Shown: positions 1-9,841, counted from the first letter of the stretch. The stretch is 64,000 bases of DNA from Pararge aegeria (GCF_905163445.1 NC_053202.1:6696001-6760000); one strand, 5' to 3'. Program-made: numbers and translations. Notes: a model not told the origin generated them from the sequence alone.

Positions 1-497
1 TCAATATAGCGTACATTATTCTACCCATATTGAGGGAGCTTTGAAAAAATACGTAATGAGGCGGCCATCTTGGACCGAATCTCATCAAACACAGGTCAGA
101 ACACTTCTGCCTAATTCACCTTTCAAACAGAAAAAACAAATCAAAATCAGTTCATCCGTTCGGGAAATACGATGCCACAGGCAAACACAACCACACACAC
201 ACAGACAAGTCACGAGTCGTTGGTTAGAAAACCGAAATAAACGCGGGCGAAGAACACGGGCTCGTTAATATTATAAAGTAGGGATCATTGAAAAGTTTGG
301 ATTTTAATGGAGACGTTGTTTTAAAGTTAACAAGATTAATAGAGGGCAATATCAGCAAGCTGTTGGAATGATTGCATGCAAATTGTAGCTGGCACTCGCA
401 CGTCCGAAGTGAATTTTAACGTTTGGTACAAGTCATAAACTGATATTATACTGAGCAAATAAAATTCATCATCATCAACAGACGTCTATATTAGGTA
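1..497. other. Unannotated AT-rich DNA
   Basis: I see no gene or recognisable mobile element here. The 75-codon open frame at 41-268 is rich in Arg, Lys and Thr, resembles no family I know, and runs through a short AC-repeat near 190-205, so I do not call it coding. Confidence 0.5.
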
Positions 498-692
498 TCC
501 CTGGCACAGTGGTGAGTTATAAGTGAGGCGTTCCTGGTTCAAATACCGCCAGGGTTATTTTAGGAGTTTATAAAATCTGCATTTTCTCTGGTTGCAAACA
601 GACTAACTGTCTGTAGGCTTCAGCCGTTGCTAGTTACCGCCCTACAGACAAAGTCCTGGCACTAAGCGATTTAGCTTTCGGGTACTATTGTC
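498..692 (+). repeat. SINE-B copy, diverged
   Basis: A diverged tRNA-derived SINE. The head reads CCCTGGCACAGTGGTGAG and a degenerate B-box-like GGTTCAAATACC follows. The body has the family signature GACAAAGTCCTGGCACTAAG and GATTTAGC. The 3' third, with its poly-A-like tail, is missing. It is assigned by comparison with the fuller copies at 17.9 kb and 55.5 kb. Confidence 0.75.
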
Positions 693-771
693 TCCTTAAT
701 AAGCCCGTACAAATTATGTTTTTTCTAGTAATTACGTGTACATACTTGTTTGATATGCTATAATATTTGAA

Positions 772-917
772 GGCCGATTGGCGCAGTGGCCAGTGACACT
801 GTTTTCAGAGTCCACTGTTGTGGGTTCGATTTCCACGACTGGAAAATGTTAGTGAGATGAACATGCATAATGCAGATAAATAGTACCCATAACATAATAT
901 GCTACGCTACGACGGGC
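772..917 (+). repeat. SINE-A copy, internally deleted
   Basis: The tRNA-like head is clear: GGCCGATTGGCGCAGTGG (A-box region), then GTGGGTTCGATTTCCAC (B box), followed by the family's ACTGGAAAATGTT and ATGAACATG. Most of the middle is deleted, so that TAGTACCCATAAC follows within about 30 bases. The final TATTTATT repeats are absent. Confidence 0.85.
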
Positions 918-954
918 AAGTCCCCTCTTATTACATCACAAACCTCGAACTAAT

Positions 955-1322
955 ACTTATGGCAACAAAAATATTATTTCTGAAGGATCGCAGATTTATA
1001 ATAAACTGCCATCTGATATAAAAGAAGCTAAATCTACGTTTATTTTTAAGAAAAAATTAAAATTCTACTTGATAAATAATATGTCAGTATAAGTCGTTTC
1101 CAGTAAACGATGATCTTTGTTTAAGTCGTATGTTTTTGCTCGGTAATATTTGTGAAACTACCCGATTGTACGAACATTTTCTTTTAGCTGCATTAAATTA
1201 TGCTTTCTAGATTTATATGTACCTTCTTTAGTGTACGCTCACAACATGTTTTATTTTTGAGTTTAATGTTTTCTCAACTAAGCGAATTTTTTGTAATTCT
1301 TTTGAGAAATAAAGTTCTTAAA
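955..1322 (+). pseudogene. LINE reverse-transcriptase C-terminus and 3' UTR fragment
   Basis: An open stretch from about 961 to 1092 reads through YNKLPSDIKEAKSTFIFKKK and ends in a stop after NNMSV. The pattern 'F..YN.LP..I......F....K..L' is the usual C-terminal signature of CR1/Jockey-type LINE proteins. The following 230 bases are AT-rich and end near GAAATAAAGTTCTTAAA, plausibly the polyadenylation end. It is a 5'-truncated LINE copy of uncertain clade with no catalytic domain. Confidence 0.6.
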
Positions 1323-1325
1323 CCA

Positions 1326-1376
1326 CTACGCTTACTTTAGGGCTAGATGGTGATGTGTGTATTGTCGTTATTATTT
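1326..1376 (+). repeat. SINE-A 3' end fragment
   Basis: It matches the extreme 3' part of SINE-A (CGCTTACTTT, GGGCTAGATGG, GATGTGTGTATTGTCGT), starting immediately after the LINE fragment. No head is present. Confidence 0.7.
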
Positions 1377-1904
1377 ATTACAAACATACTTATTCAGTTC
1401 CGAGAAAGTTTGGTATAGCAAACTGTAGTCCATCGGCCTAAAGTTCAGTTTTACACAATTCGCGAGGGAAACAAAAAAAAATCCCGCGTAAGAAGTAGCC
1501 TAAAATTCAGAATGCATGAGGCGCGCTGAACTTACTGTGAAAGTTTTACTAAAAGTGTTTTGTCATAATGTTATACGCCCTAACCTTGTTAGATTAATTT
1601 CCGACGTTAGGCTACAAATCTTTGCATACGTTAATTCTGCTCGCGTTTACATCTTGTCCCACAATAAAGTGCCCAAATTCAGCGGACCGCCCCTGAACCG
1701 CGCCGGCTGGTAATTCTGTCGTCATCAATCATCGCTGATGCATAATGTTTCGCATGTTTTACCAGGACGAGATAACTCCACTTGATATTTTATGTGATTG
1801 TTTGTTTCGCAAGAGTAAATTAATGCAGTGGCCAGCATAAGAGGTATTGATTAATGTATGTCTCGGCTTCACCTCGCCTGGTAGTGACCAAGGCATAGTA
1901 CTTT
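1377..1904. other. Unannotated region
   Basis: Nothing recognisable. A 65-codon open frame at 1516-1713 has no family resemblance, no supporting splice or start context that I can see, and is not called. Confidence 0.5.
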
Positions 1905-2290
1905 TCTTCACTTAAACTAATTTTGTCAAATACAATTACTTTTCAAAAGCGAATAAAAAACGACAATAAGATTTCTCGTGTTAAAGTGTTATCTGTTTTT
2001 TTTTTCAGTAACCACCTTTTTAATACTTTTCTCAAATGTGTTTTCACTTGAACTAATTTTGTCGAATAGAAACACTTTAATCGCAATGGCGTACAACGAA
2101 AACAATTATTTTTCCCGCGTTAAAGTACCATTTGTTTTTTTTTTTTCGGTAACCGCTTTTTTATACTTTTCTCAAATGTGTCTTCACTTGAACTAATTGG
2201 GTCAAATATAATTACTTTCAAAATCAATCGCGTAAAACGAACAACAATAATTTTACCCGCGTTAAAGTGTTCATTTGTTATTTTTTTCTA
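1905..2290. repeat. Tandem repeat, about 136-140 bp unit, about 2.7 copies
   Basis: The landmark CACTTRAACTAATT recurs near 1909, 2045 and 2185, spacings of 136 and 140 bases. Each unit carries the same series: ACTAATT, CAAATA, AATTACTTT, CGCGTTAAAGT, a run of 8-12 T, CGGTAACC, and CTTTTCTCAAATGTG. Units differ by point changes and by T-tract length. The open frame at 1978-2196 only reflects the repeat. The unit resembles no element I know. Confidence 0.85.
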
Positions 2291-2340
2291 TTTGCAAGCC
2301 AGATCAAAATTTAAATGAAACGTTCGATAAGTTACCTAAT

Positions 2341-2930
2341 TCGTTATTATTATTATCATTATTTAACTCTTTATTTGTACACCACAATGAAGTTAGGAAA
2401 ATAAAAAAACAAAAGAAATACAAAGACAGAAGTAGAGTACAAAAGGAGGCCTTATCGCTAAGTAGCGATCTCTGCCAGGCAACCTTTGGATTAGGACAAG
2501 ATGAGAGAGAGCGGACAGGTGGTGTAAAATTATTATAAACTTACATTCAAATAGCTAAATACAAATACATAAACAAAATTGCACAAATAAGAAAAATATA
2601 ATAAATAAATATAAAATAATAAACTAATATATACTCAATCATACATATATGAACATATAGATAATAAAAATAAACATAATCAAGGTATAATAAATGTCGT
2701 CATTATTGTGCAAGATAATATGCTTTCACCGCGTTTTTAAATGTTTCAAACGATTTTGCCTCACGTATATTTAGTGGGAGCCATGCCATGCCATGAGCCG
2801 TTGCCATGTTGCGGGGTATTTTTAATTTACAAGACAGATATGAGTTCACTACGTTATTTTGTTTGGCCGCTAATCCACGACAGATTTGGAGTGTCATATA
2901 ACTTTTGCGGGCCGCTGCTCGCATGAATTT
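2341..2930 (-). pseudogene. LINE-G 3' fragment (RT C-terminus plus 3' UTR)
   Basis: Read on the minus strand, 2924-2703 encodes a diverged LINE C-terminal tail with WLPLNIREAKSFETFKNAVK, matching the usual 'LP..I.....F..FK..' pattern. Downstream is an AT-rich 3' UTR containing GAGATCGCTACTTAGCGATAAGG, a short self-complementary hairpin. The same hairpin and flanks recur at 37.3-37.7 kb (minus) and 60.95-61.25 kb (plus), which defines the family. No RT catalytic motif is left. Confidence 0.65.
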
Positions 2931-3029
2931 AGCCAGTACAGCAATTTCGATTTATCTCGAAGAATAATGTCAAAGTAATGCTCAAATTTTCAAGCATACG
3001 ATAAAAAAATGTTTTTCTGCGTTATTGCT

Positions 3030-3258
3030 GTCACCTTATAAGTAAGACCCGGGTTTGATTGCAAGCAGGGACAATTTGGTAACATATAATTTCTGAACTT
3101 TCTCTGTTCTGGTTTGTTTTTTCGGTACGATTCATAACATAACAACATAATTGCCACACCCCTAACAGGTTAGCCCGCAACCAATAACCATCCTAGACTG
3201 CATGCACTAAGCACTAGTTGAGATTGCACTAAATGGCTTACTTGTAAAAAATAAAATG
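3030..3258 (+). repeat. SINE-B copy, 5' truncated with internal deletion
   Basis: It starts within the tRNA-like head (GACCCGGGTTTGATTGCAAG), continues ATAATTTCTGAACTTTCTCT, then after a deletion resumes at CGGTACGATTC. The 3' part has CCCCTAACAGGTTAGCCCGC, AGACTGCATG and TTGAGATTGCA, ending in ACTTGTAAAAAATAAAA. Confidence 0.8.
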
Positions 3259-3298
3259 TTACGCTGTGTCCTAAGGTAAATGACTCCTATAATCAGAA

Positions 3299-3405
3299 CA
3301 TGCGGGGAATACCAAGTAATTTCAATACAGTTGGAGATTAATCTATACAGCGTTAATTTACTGAAGTTGTAACTAACTGGTTATAAAAGATATGCTAATA
3401 AAAGA
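3299..3405 (+). repeat. Local duplicated repeat, copy 1
   Basis: It shares CATGCGGGGAATACCAA, CTATACAG and ACTGAAGTTRTAACTAA with bases 4778-4880, about 80% identical by eye. It belongs to a cluster of locally repeated segments between 3.3 and 5.0 kb whose element type I do not recognise. Confidence 0.5.
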
Positions 3406-3455
3406 TTTTCGCAAATTCATACCCTAGGGGGCAAAATAGGGGGACCAATTGTATT

Positions 3456-3686
3456 TTTTTTTATTCCACTAAAGGTTAACTCTTGACTGCAATCTCACCT
3501 GGTAGTAAATGATGATACAGTCTAAGCTGTTATCGGGGTAACCTGTTAGGGAATATGGTAGTCATACCCCTAATCAGTTTCTACACGACATCGCACCGGA
3601 AGACTAAATCGCGTAGCGGCACGTCTTTGTCGGTAGGGTGGTATCAAGCACGGCCAAAGCCTCCCACCAGACGCTCGTTGGGAGCT
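3456..3686 (-). repeat. SINE-B copy, head missing
   Basis: In reverse complement it runs from the A-rich tail (TTTTTTTTATTCCACT on plus) through TGACTGCAATCTCACCTGGTAG, CATACCCCTAATC, GCACGTCTTTGTCGGTAGGG and CAAAGCCTCCCACCAGAC. The tRNA-like head is absent; the copy stops beyond the CCAGAC motif. Confidence 0.85.
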
Positions 3687-3956
3687 CGACGTTGCGCCGA
3701 GGAGGTCGTCGCTTTTATTTATAAAAATAAAATGTTAAATAATAAAAACGGGATTGTTAAAAACAACAAAGAAATAAAAAAAAAACCCCTTTGGAAAAGC
3801 GTAGAAACATAACAAACAAAGCATAGATCCGAAGAGTCCTTACCAAAAGCACACAGATTCAGATTCATACATTATATTATGTTGTGGCATAACAAATAAA
3901 TCAGTAGACCATAGAACGTAGGTACTTAGTTAGAACCTTGTTCACGGAGTAAAGTT

Positions 3957-4880
3957 AGCTATGCATACAAAGTAAGGTGACCGGGCATTCACAAAGGCTG
4001 GGAATAAATACATTTAGACTACACAAAGCAACACGGAGGGAACTGTAAGTCAGTACAAGATAGTTGAAGCTGCAATAGCTACTTGTAATTGTAAATATGA
4101 ATTTTAGTTATTAGAGTTCCCTACCTAAGAATGAACCACTGCTTCTGATACAAGATAAGGGCACATTAATTATCCTGTTAAAAAATGGAACTGATACTAG
4201 GATGTGTACCTACATAATCAGGGTCTCCATTCCACTCCAGTCAGAGAAGAGATTAGGCCGTGGTCATCTTGCTGGCTATGTGCAGATAAGTAGACTTCAG
4301 AAGCCTTTGGCATGTAATTTTTATCAAGATGTTTACCCTTACCGATGAAACAAGTGTTATTAAATTGTTTATATTTACGAAAACGCACATAACCCGAAAA
4401 ATGTAGAGGCACAAGCGGATCTAACTCGGTCCCCCCGATAGGGAGTCTTGTAATAAACCAAGTCAACTCGCAACAGCTGCTGTAGAATGGCTCTGTTTTG
4501 ATTGCGTGCCGCTACTATCAATGAGTATAGAAACAAATTGTCTCACTTATCAACTAAATATAGGCTAAGACTCCATATCCCCAGAAGCATCACGGCAATC
4601 AAGACCAATTAATATATCATTTCACTTGAGACGACATAAATAGTTTAGGTAAACGAGAGCAAGGTAGAGTAAGTTACAGCTTACTCAAAGGGACTAAAGT
4701 TGGCTTAGCGCACAAAGCAACGTGTCCAGGAATACTCAAAGTCTAGGGATAAATGAATTAAGACTACACAAGCAACATGCGGGGAATACCAATTTATTAT
4801 AAGATAGTTGGCGCTGCAACTATACAGATTTAACTTACTGAAGTTATAACTAATTGGTTATAAAAGATATATAATTAAAA
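3957..4880 (+). repeat. Cluster of local duplicated segments
   Basis: Bases 3957-4085 and 4689-4843 align imperfectly along their length: GGGAATAAATACATTTAGACTACACAAAG against GGGATAAATGAATTAAGACTACACAAG, then AAGATAGTTG and GCTGCAA in the same order. Bases 4778-4880 also match 3299-3405, and ACGGGATTGTTAAAAA with CACAAAG recurs at about 3748 and 4987. The middle (4086-4688) shows no match and no gene. It may be an old unrecognised transposon with internal duplication. Confidence 0.45.
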
Positions 4881-5396
4881 ATAAATTGTAAATCAACCCC
4901 TTTTTAGAAGTTTGAAAGTGGTACGAAAATATAATTTTCCAACCAATTGCTTTAATTTATCTAAATACAATATTAACGAAGAACAACGGGATTGTTAAAA
5001 ATCACAAAGCCTTAATGCCTATCAGTGTATGCTTGAATTTAATTATTGAATTAAATGCCAAATAATGCAAAACAAAACGCGTCATCACGTGTGTCAAAAT
5101 GTCACAATACGGTTTAATAATAACAATTAATTAACAATACAATATCACAAATAAGTTGGCGAAACAGCTGTAAAGTGGGTAAGCCAGTAAAAGCGGTAGA
5201 TTTGAAAATAATATCTCTAGCACATAGTAAAAGGCAATTTAGATAATTATCATCAGCATCATCATATCAACCTATTACCGTTCCATTACAGGGCACGGGT
5301 CTCCTTCCACAATGAGTATGTTTTAGGCCGCTGTCCATCCCGATGGCCCTGTGCGTTTTGGTGGACTTCACACGCCTTTGAGAACATTATGGAGAA

Positions 5397-5597
5397 TATT
5401 GGAAAGAAGCAGGCGTTACTTTCAATCCATAATATCCGCGAACAGCAGGAGAATCTGTATGGTGTAGTTTATAATTTCTTCAATCCTTATACTCCACACC
5501 AAACAGATCTTCGGCAATGTACCCTCTACGCGCATTTCGCTCCGAAACCCGAACATCTTCAGGAGATGTTGACTTTACAAAGAATAATTGTTAATAA
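5397..5597 (-). mobile_element. 201-bp element with hammerhead-like core and 11-bp target duplication
   Basis: The segment is bracketed by perfect 11-bp direct repeats ATTATGGAGAA (5386-5396 and 5598-5608). Only one copy belongs to the SINE-C that surrounds it, so this is a clean insertion. Related sequence occurs twice near 27.3-27.65 kb. The minus strand carries a hammerhead-ribozyme-like core at 5522-5568. Hammerhead motifs are known in Penelope-like retroelements and in animal retrozymes, and the target duplication would suit either. No protein is encoded. The 89-codon open frame at 5389-5658 runs across the insertion boundaries and is not a gene. Confidence 0.6.
5522..5568 (-). ncRNA. 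Hammerhead-ribozyme-like motif
   Basis: On the minus strand the order is: CATCTC (stem I), CTGAAGA (matches the CUGANGA core), a 4-bp remnant of stem II with an intervening loop, GAAA, a minimal stem III (A-U and U-G around a 4-base loop), the UA of a UH cleavage site, then GAGGG pairing back to CATCTC. This is the type I arrangement. Two defects stand out: stem II is weakened compared with the copy at 27.4 kb, and one U sits unpaired between the core and stem II. Activity is unproven. Confidence 0.45.
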
Positions 5598-5712
5598 ATT
5601 ATGGAGAACTTTTAGGCATGCAGGTTTCCTTGCGATATTTTCCTTCTGCCACAAGTGATATTTAATAGCTTAAAGCGCACATAACTTAGTAAAGTTAGAG
5701 AGTAGGGCACTC

Positions 5713-5920
5713 ATATTGAACCCATAATAATCGGTTTCTACGCGATATCCATATTGGAACGCTAAGTCGCTAAGCGGCGCGTCTTTGTCAGTAGGGTGAT
5801 AACTAGACGACCGCGACAGAGGCCTCCCTGACCAGACCAGAAAAAAATCCGAAGATTTAAATTACCAAATTGTCCCAGCGGGGAATCGAACCCGCAACGT
5901 CACCTTAAAACCACAGCGCA
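5713..5920 (-). repeat. SINE-B copy, 3' truncated
   Basis: In reverse complement it has the tRNA-like head (plus strand GCGGGGAATCGAACCCGC), then CCAATTTGG-type body, CCAGACCAGA, GCGCGTCTTTGTCAGTAGGG and ATCGGTTTCTACGCGATATCC on plus. The 3' half is missing. Confidence 0.85.
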
Positions 5921-6350
5921 TAAAATCAATATGCTGTGCATTTATTAGCTCGCAGTGGAATACCGACTTGGAGTTGAAACTTTATTGTCGGGCTTTCCTT
6001 ACATTTTGCTACGACGTTGGAAATTTTAAGAGTTTGAGCGAATGTCAGGTAAGTTAACTCAAGAGATTGAAAGTTCTTGGAAGTTACATTCAACAAATAC
6101 GTTTCAACAATAATTGCTCCAACGAACTGTTTAATTAATTCCAACAACAAGTATTATAAGAAAGAGAAAAGTTATGAAAACAACACGTAAATTTATTATC
6201 TGTACTCGTTGTACCCGTGCAACTTCGTCTGCACCGAAACGGTTATTACCGCTTTAACGGGTAACACCTTTACAAAACTTTAACCTAATTCCATTGCAGC
6301 GGGCGCGGCGGTCCGCGGCATTTTCTTCCTCTTAGCTTTTCTCTACCCGG
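5921..6350. other. Unannotated region
   Basis: No gene or known repeat is seen. A 74-codon minus open frame at 5926-6150 is unsupported. Confidence 0.4.
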
Positions 6351-6351
6351 A

Positions 6352-6624
6352 CAGCCAGTTGGCGCAGTGGGCAGCGACTCTGCTTTCTGAGTTCAAGGCG
6401 TTGGGGTCGCTTCCCACAACTGGAAAATTTATGTGTGATGGACATGAATGTTTTTTTGTGGCAGGGTGTTTATCTGTATTTTATAGTTATTTATTTATAT
6501 TATTCATAATATTATTCATCAGTCATTGTACCCATAAGCAAGCGTAGCTTGTGTAGCTACGCTTACTTTGGGGCTAGACGGCGATGTGTGTATTGTCGTA
6601 GTATATTTATATTTATTTATTTAA
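6352..6624 (+). repeat. SINE-A, near full length
   Basis: A nearly complete copy: AGTTGGCGCAGTGGGCAGCG, a diverged B box, GATGGACATGAATGTTTTT, GTGTTTATCTGTATTTTAT, GCTACGCTTACTTTGGGGC, then TATTTATATTTATTTATTT. The 62-codon open frame at 6359-6547 lies inside and is not a gene. Around 6540-6566 a 12-base piece of the family's ACAAGCTACGCT also appears in inverted form just before the normal copy. Confidence 0.9.
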
Positions 6625-6956
6625 TTTAGAAAATTCAAAGACTTCAGGCACTGAAAAACCTAAAACAGTCGTTATTCCTAGTAGGCAGTGAGTTGAATGC
6701 AAGCTGTTGTATACTTAAAACTCGAATTTGAATTTTACTAGTTCTCTTCTAGAAGTGATGAAAATTAAAATAATATCTTTGATGGTTATAAAAGGTACCC
6801 AGATAAATCTTATCTTTTTTTTAGAAAAGAGGCGAGCCCAACGTTGGGTCATTAAAATTCTGAGTATGCCAAAAAACGTTCAAACAAAAAAAAAAATATT
6901 TATAAAGTTCTTCACATGAAAAATAGTTGGTAGATTATGCTACAAGGACATAAATT

Positions 6957-7075
6957 CGGTTACACACTCAGTCCGACCGAGTAATTTGTTCGAGTTCTAA
7001 GGTTCGATTCCCGAGTCAGATCAAAAGGTAATATGAACGATAAAATGTCTTTTATAACCGAATTTGGCACTGTTT
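6957..7075 (+). repeat. tRNA-like SINE fragment of a further family
   Basis: CCGACCGAGTAATTTGTTCG and AAGGTTCGATTCCCGAGTCAG form a B-box-containing head unlike SINE-A to -D, followed by CAAAAGGTAATAT. It resembles heads of other insect tRNA-derived SINEs. Only one copy is in the window, so the ends are uncertain. Confidence 0.45.
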
Positions 7076-7462
7076 TTTATTACGATTGGGAAGAAATAAA
7101 ATAAATTATTTCTAAAAAAGATAAATAACTCGTAAAACGAAATACGAGGAAATGTTTAGCCGCTGTACACATCACAATGTATAGTTTAAATCCTTGCTTG
7201 TACACGATTAAGTATAACTTTATCGACAGAAAAACATGTCGAACCTCACGGTTTCCGTAGCTATTTAATAAACTTATATATATTAATTATTTATTTTTAA
7301 ATTCAATGTTGCACTATCCCGTTTTCCGTTCCTAATATGCTTCATCAATCAAAGGTTGTCTGGAGGAGATCGCTTCAGGCTTTGCGCATATGTATTTATT
7401 TACCTTTTGTTTTGTTTTATTTGTTTTCTGTATGTAAGACTTTCTGTCTAGCTTGATTGACG
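7076..7462. other. Unannotated AT-rich region
   Basis: No gene or repeat recognised. Confidence 0.4.
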
Positions 7463-7603
7463 ACCTCCCTGGCATAGCTGTGAGCGCTGTGGTTTCAAGT
7501 TGTAGGTCTCGGCTTTGATCCCGGCAGGGCCAATGTGGAAAATTTATAATTTCTGAATTTGGTCTGGTCTGGTGGGTTTCAGCCCTACTTACCCTACCGA
7601 CAT
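7463..7603 (+). repeat. SINE-B 5' half (interrupted copy)
   Basis: Head CGACCTCCCTGGCATAGCTG, B box GGCTTTGATCCCGGCAGGG, body AATTTATAATTTCTGAATTT and TCTGGTCTGGTGGG, stopping at CCCTACCGACA. It continues at 8148-8290 on the far side of a LINE fragment. Confidence 0.85.
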
Positions 7604-8147
7604 TGTCATCTCATGAAAATATTGACTAGTGCATGCCTGCTCATTTATGAAGTTGTTGTATTCATCAAATTAAATGAAAATCTGTTTAGGTTCTCTGAGA
7701 GTGCAAGGAGGCGAAATAAAATTTGTTTTTCAAAACATTCATCTGCGCAGTTTGGCAAAAGTATTTTTAATATGGCACCTAATATTTACAATAAATTACC
7801 GGAGGAGCTGACTAATAAAAATCTTAGTACATATAAGCCGAAACGCAAATTAAAACAATATCTTACTGAAAAATTTTATTATTCCGTAGATGAGTACTTT
7901 GCTGGTACTTAAGGCCTTAATTAAATTCATTGTCATTATATAGCATCGGACATAAAATTGACATTGTAATTAATTAATTTATATTATAATTGACGTAATC
8001 TAATTATGAATGTTTTTAATTATTTTTACGTTAAGATTTGCATGCCTCTAAATGGGCTAAAACATTATTCCGTGTAATTTTCTTAACATCCAAAATTTCA
8101 CATGTTTTTTGCAAATCAATTATTGTGATTATGATGATATGATTTTG
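7604..8147 (+). pseudogene. 5'-truncated CR1/Jockey-like LINE (RT C-terminus and 3' UTR)
   Basis: The open frame up to 7912 reads LTSACLLIYEVVVFIKLNEN, SESARRRNKICFSKHSS, FNMAPNIYNKLPEEL and KPKRKLKQYLTEKFYYSVD. These are typical of the extreme C-terminus of CR1/Jockey-group reverse transcriptases, in the right order. The stop TAA at 7910-7912 is followed by about 235 bp of AT-rich 3' UTR ending in GATTATGATGATATGATT. All upstream endonuclease and RT motifs are missing. The fragment sits inside a SINE-B, so it is the younger insertion. Confidence 0.75.
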
Positions 8148-8290
8148 ACAAAGACGTGCCGCTAAGTGATTCAGCGTTCCAGTACGATGTCGCGTAGAAC
8201 CAATGAAGGGTATTGATTTTATATAAGTGCCATAACTGCGTCATCATTACCATCAGGTGAGATTGCTGTCAAGACCTAACTTTTAGCTCC
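8148..8290 (+). repeat. SINE-B 3' half (interrupted copy)
   Basis: It resumes at GACAAAGACGTGCCGCTAAG and continues GCGTTCCAGTACGATGTCGCG, ATAAGTGCCATAACTGC and AGGTGAGATTGCTGTCAAG. It joins the half at 7463-7603 with only the short GACA shared. Confidence 0.85.
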
Positions 8291-8537
8291 AGCTTTTTTT
8301 GACAGAGAACTCTTCCGGGGAAGTACCGCAGCTATTCTCATTTTTTTTAAATCGTTGCAATGTTAGTGTTCAGGTCTGAATGGTGTACTTCCGGTGTAAT
8401 TTCAGGCACATCAGGTTTAACATCTAGCCTCAGATTGATGGGTACAGGGCGGGACGTTGTTGGACGTGCCCTGCGAAGTGTTGCTTTTTTATAAGCGCTA
8501 CTTCTCAAGTAACGATCAGGTGGGCCATCAATTCCTG

Positions 8538-9001
8538 TCCCTACTAATATTATAATTATAAATGTCAATATAAGTTTGTTTGTTACTCTTTCACGCAAAA
8601 AACTTCTTAACCGATCCACATGAAACTTTGTACACATATTCTTGGAAGTGTTAGAAGTAATATAGAATACTTTTTATCCCGTCACTAAGCTCGGTTCCTT
8701 TGGGAAAGGGGATGAAAGTGTTTGACGATTTTACACCATAACTCCGACAAATTATAACCGATTTAAATAATTATTTTGTACTATAGAGGTTATAATGTGT
8801 ATTAAATTTTGCCAAAACCTTGTGAAGATCTGATGAATGTGGTTGGAGATAGAGGACAGAATAACTCAGCGGACAGCAGCAAACCCCTCATTTAAGGCTC
8901 AGCGATACTGAATACTTTAAATTTTTTTAGAACTACAACTAAATTGAATGCCACATCAAAAAACAAAATCTAACGCAGACGAAGTCGCGGGCAACAGCTA
9001 G
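8538..9001 (+). mobile_element. Non-autonomous Helitron-like element
   Basis: It starts TCCCTACTAATATTATAA and ends GTCGCGGGCAACAGCTAG, with CTAG followed by T. The 5' TC, the 3' CTRR end and the lack of terminal inverted repeats fit lepidopteran non-autonomous Helitrons. The interior has ACTTTGTACACATATTCTTG and CACATCAAAAAACAAAATC. No Rep/helicase frame is present. It is the longest copy here and serves as reference for those at 15.3, 45.8, 46.5 and 50.8 kb. Confidence 0.85.
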
Positions 9002-9762
9002 TTATTACTATAAAAAACTTGTAGTTGAATTAAACACTGTACGGAGCAGTCACGTTGCATTTTGGGTTACGTTTTACGATGATGCAACGCTCTTGATGAG
9101 CGAAGGGTATTTATGTTTTAAATTAAATGCATCGAACGGTATAAAGACCTTGGACTTCCCTATAGAAAGTTGGTTCGAAAACCACGGAAAGATAATGGAT
9201 TCATATTTTAAAGAGATAGGCAGACTTTAGCAAGTAAAAAATATCTTTTGTTAAATTCAGACCGAGGCGGTAAAACTTTTTATTCTTAAAATATTTTGTG
9301 TGTTTAATAAAAGAAAACAATGGAGCCGCGAAGAAATATTACTCCGAAGAATATCCTAGTTCCTCTCAAAGCGATCTGAGATAAAATGTGTACCACCAGA
9401 GGCTCTTTCAGAGTGTTTCCGATAATACATTGTTAAACTCAATGGATACTCTTATTGGAGATTGAGAACATTTTATTGTTTGAGATATTTTGTTTAATAT
9501 CATAATCCTAGGGCAAACAGTGCTCACATCTTTGCAAACCATTCTTTTCTTGTTCAAAATAGCGTTCGCATTATGCTTAAATCTTTTATTTTAAACCAAG
9601 ACTTTATTACCATAATAAAGAGTCAATTTGTGAGTTTAATTTTAGGTCTTGGTTTGAAGACACAATACATGACTTTGATAGCCTTTATTTCGGAAACTTG
9701 ACGCGCGCTTGAAGGATTATAATACGGTTACAAGAGCATCATCAATGTTAAAATTAACTTAC
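9002..9762. other. Unannotated region
   Basis: No gene or repeat recognised. Confidence 0.4.
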
Positions 9763-9841
9763 TGATGATTTAATTTTTATATTGTTGACCCTGATGATTT
9801 TAATATTGCTGGCCCTGATGATTTTAATAGTGTTGACCGTT
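9763..9841. repeat. Short tandem repeat, about 25-bp unit, 3 copies
   Basis: GATGATTTTAATATTG and TTGACCCT alternate three times with small differences. The overlapping 60-codon frame (9782-9964) with its MILIVL pattern is a by-product of this repeat. Confidence 0.75.

Larger units (their letters stand above)
5249..5665 (-). repeat. SINE-C copy, split by a 201-bp insertion
   Basis: The plus strand shows the reversed family: CATCATCATATCAACCTATTACC, CAGGGCACGGGTCTCCTTCC, TGGTGGACTTCACACGCC, TTTGAGAACATTATGGAGAA, then after the insert CTTTTAGGCATGCAGGTTTCC and ACAAGTGATATTTAA. The head of the SINE is missing beyond about 5665. The two halves join exactly when bases 5397-5597 and one 11-bp target copy are removed. 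Confidence 0.85.
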
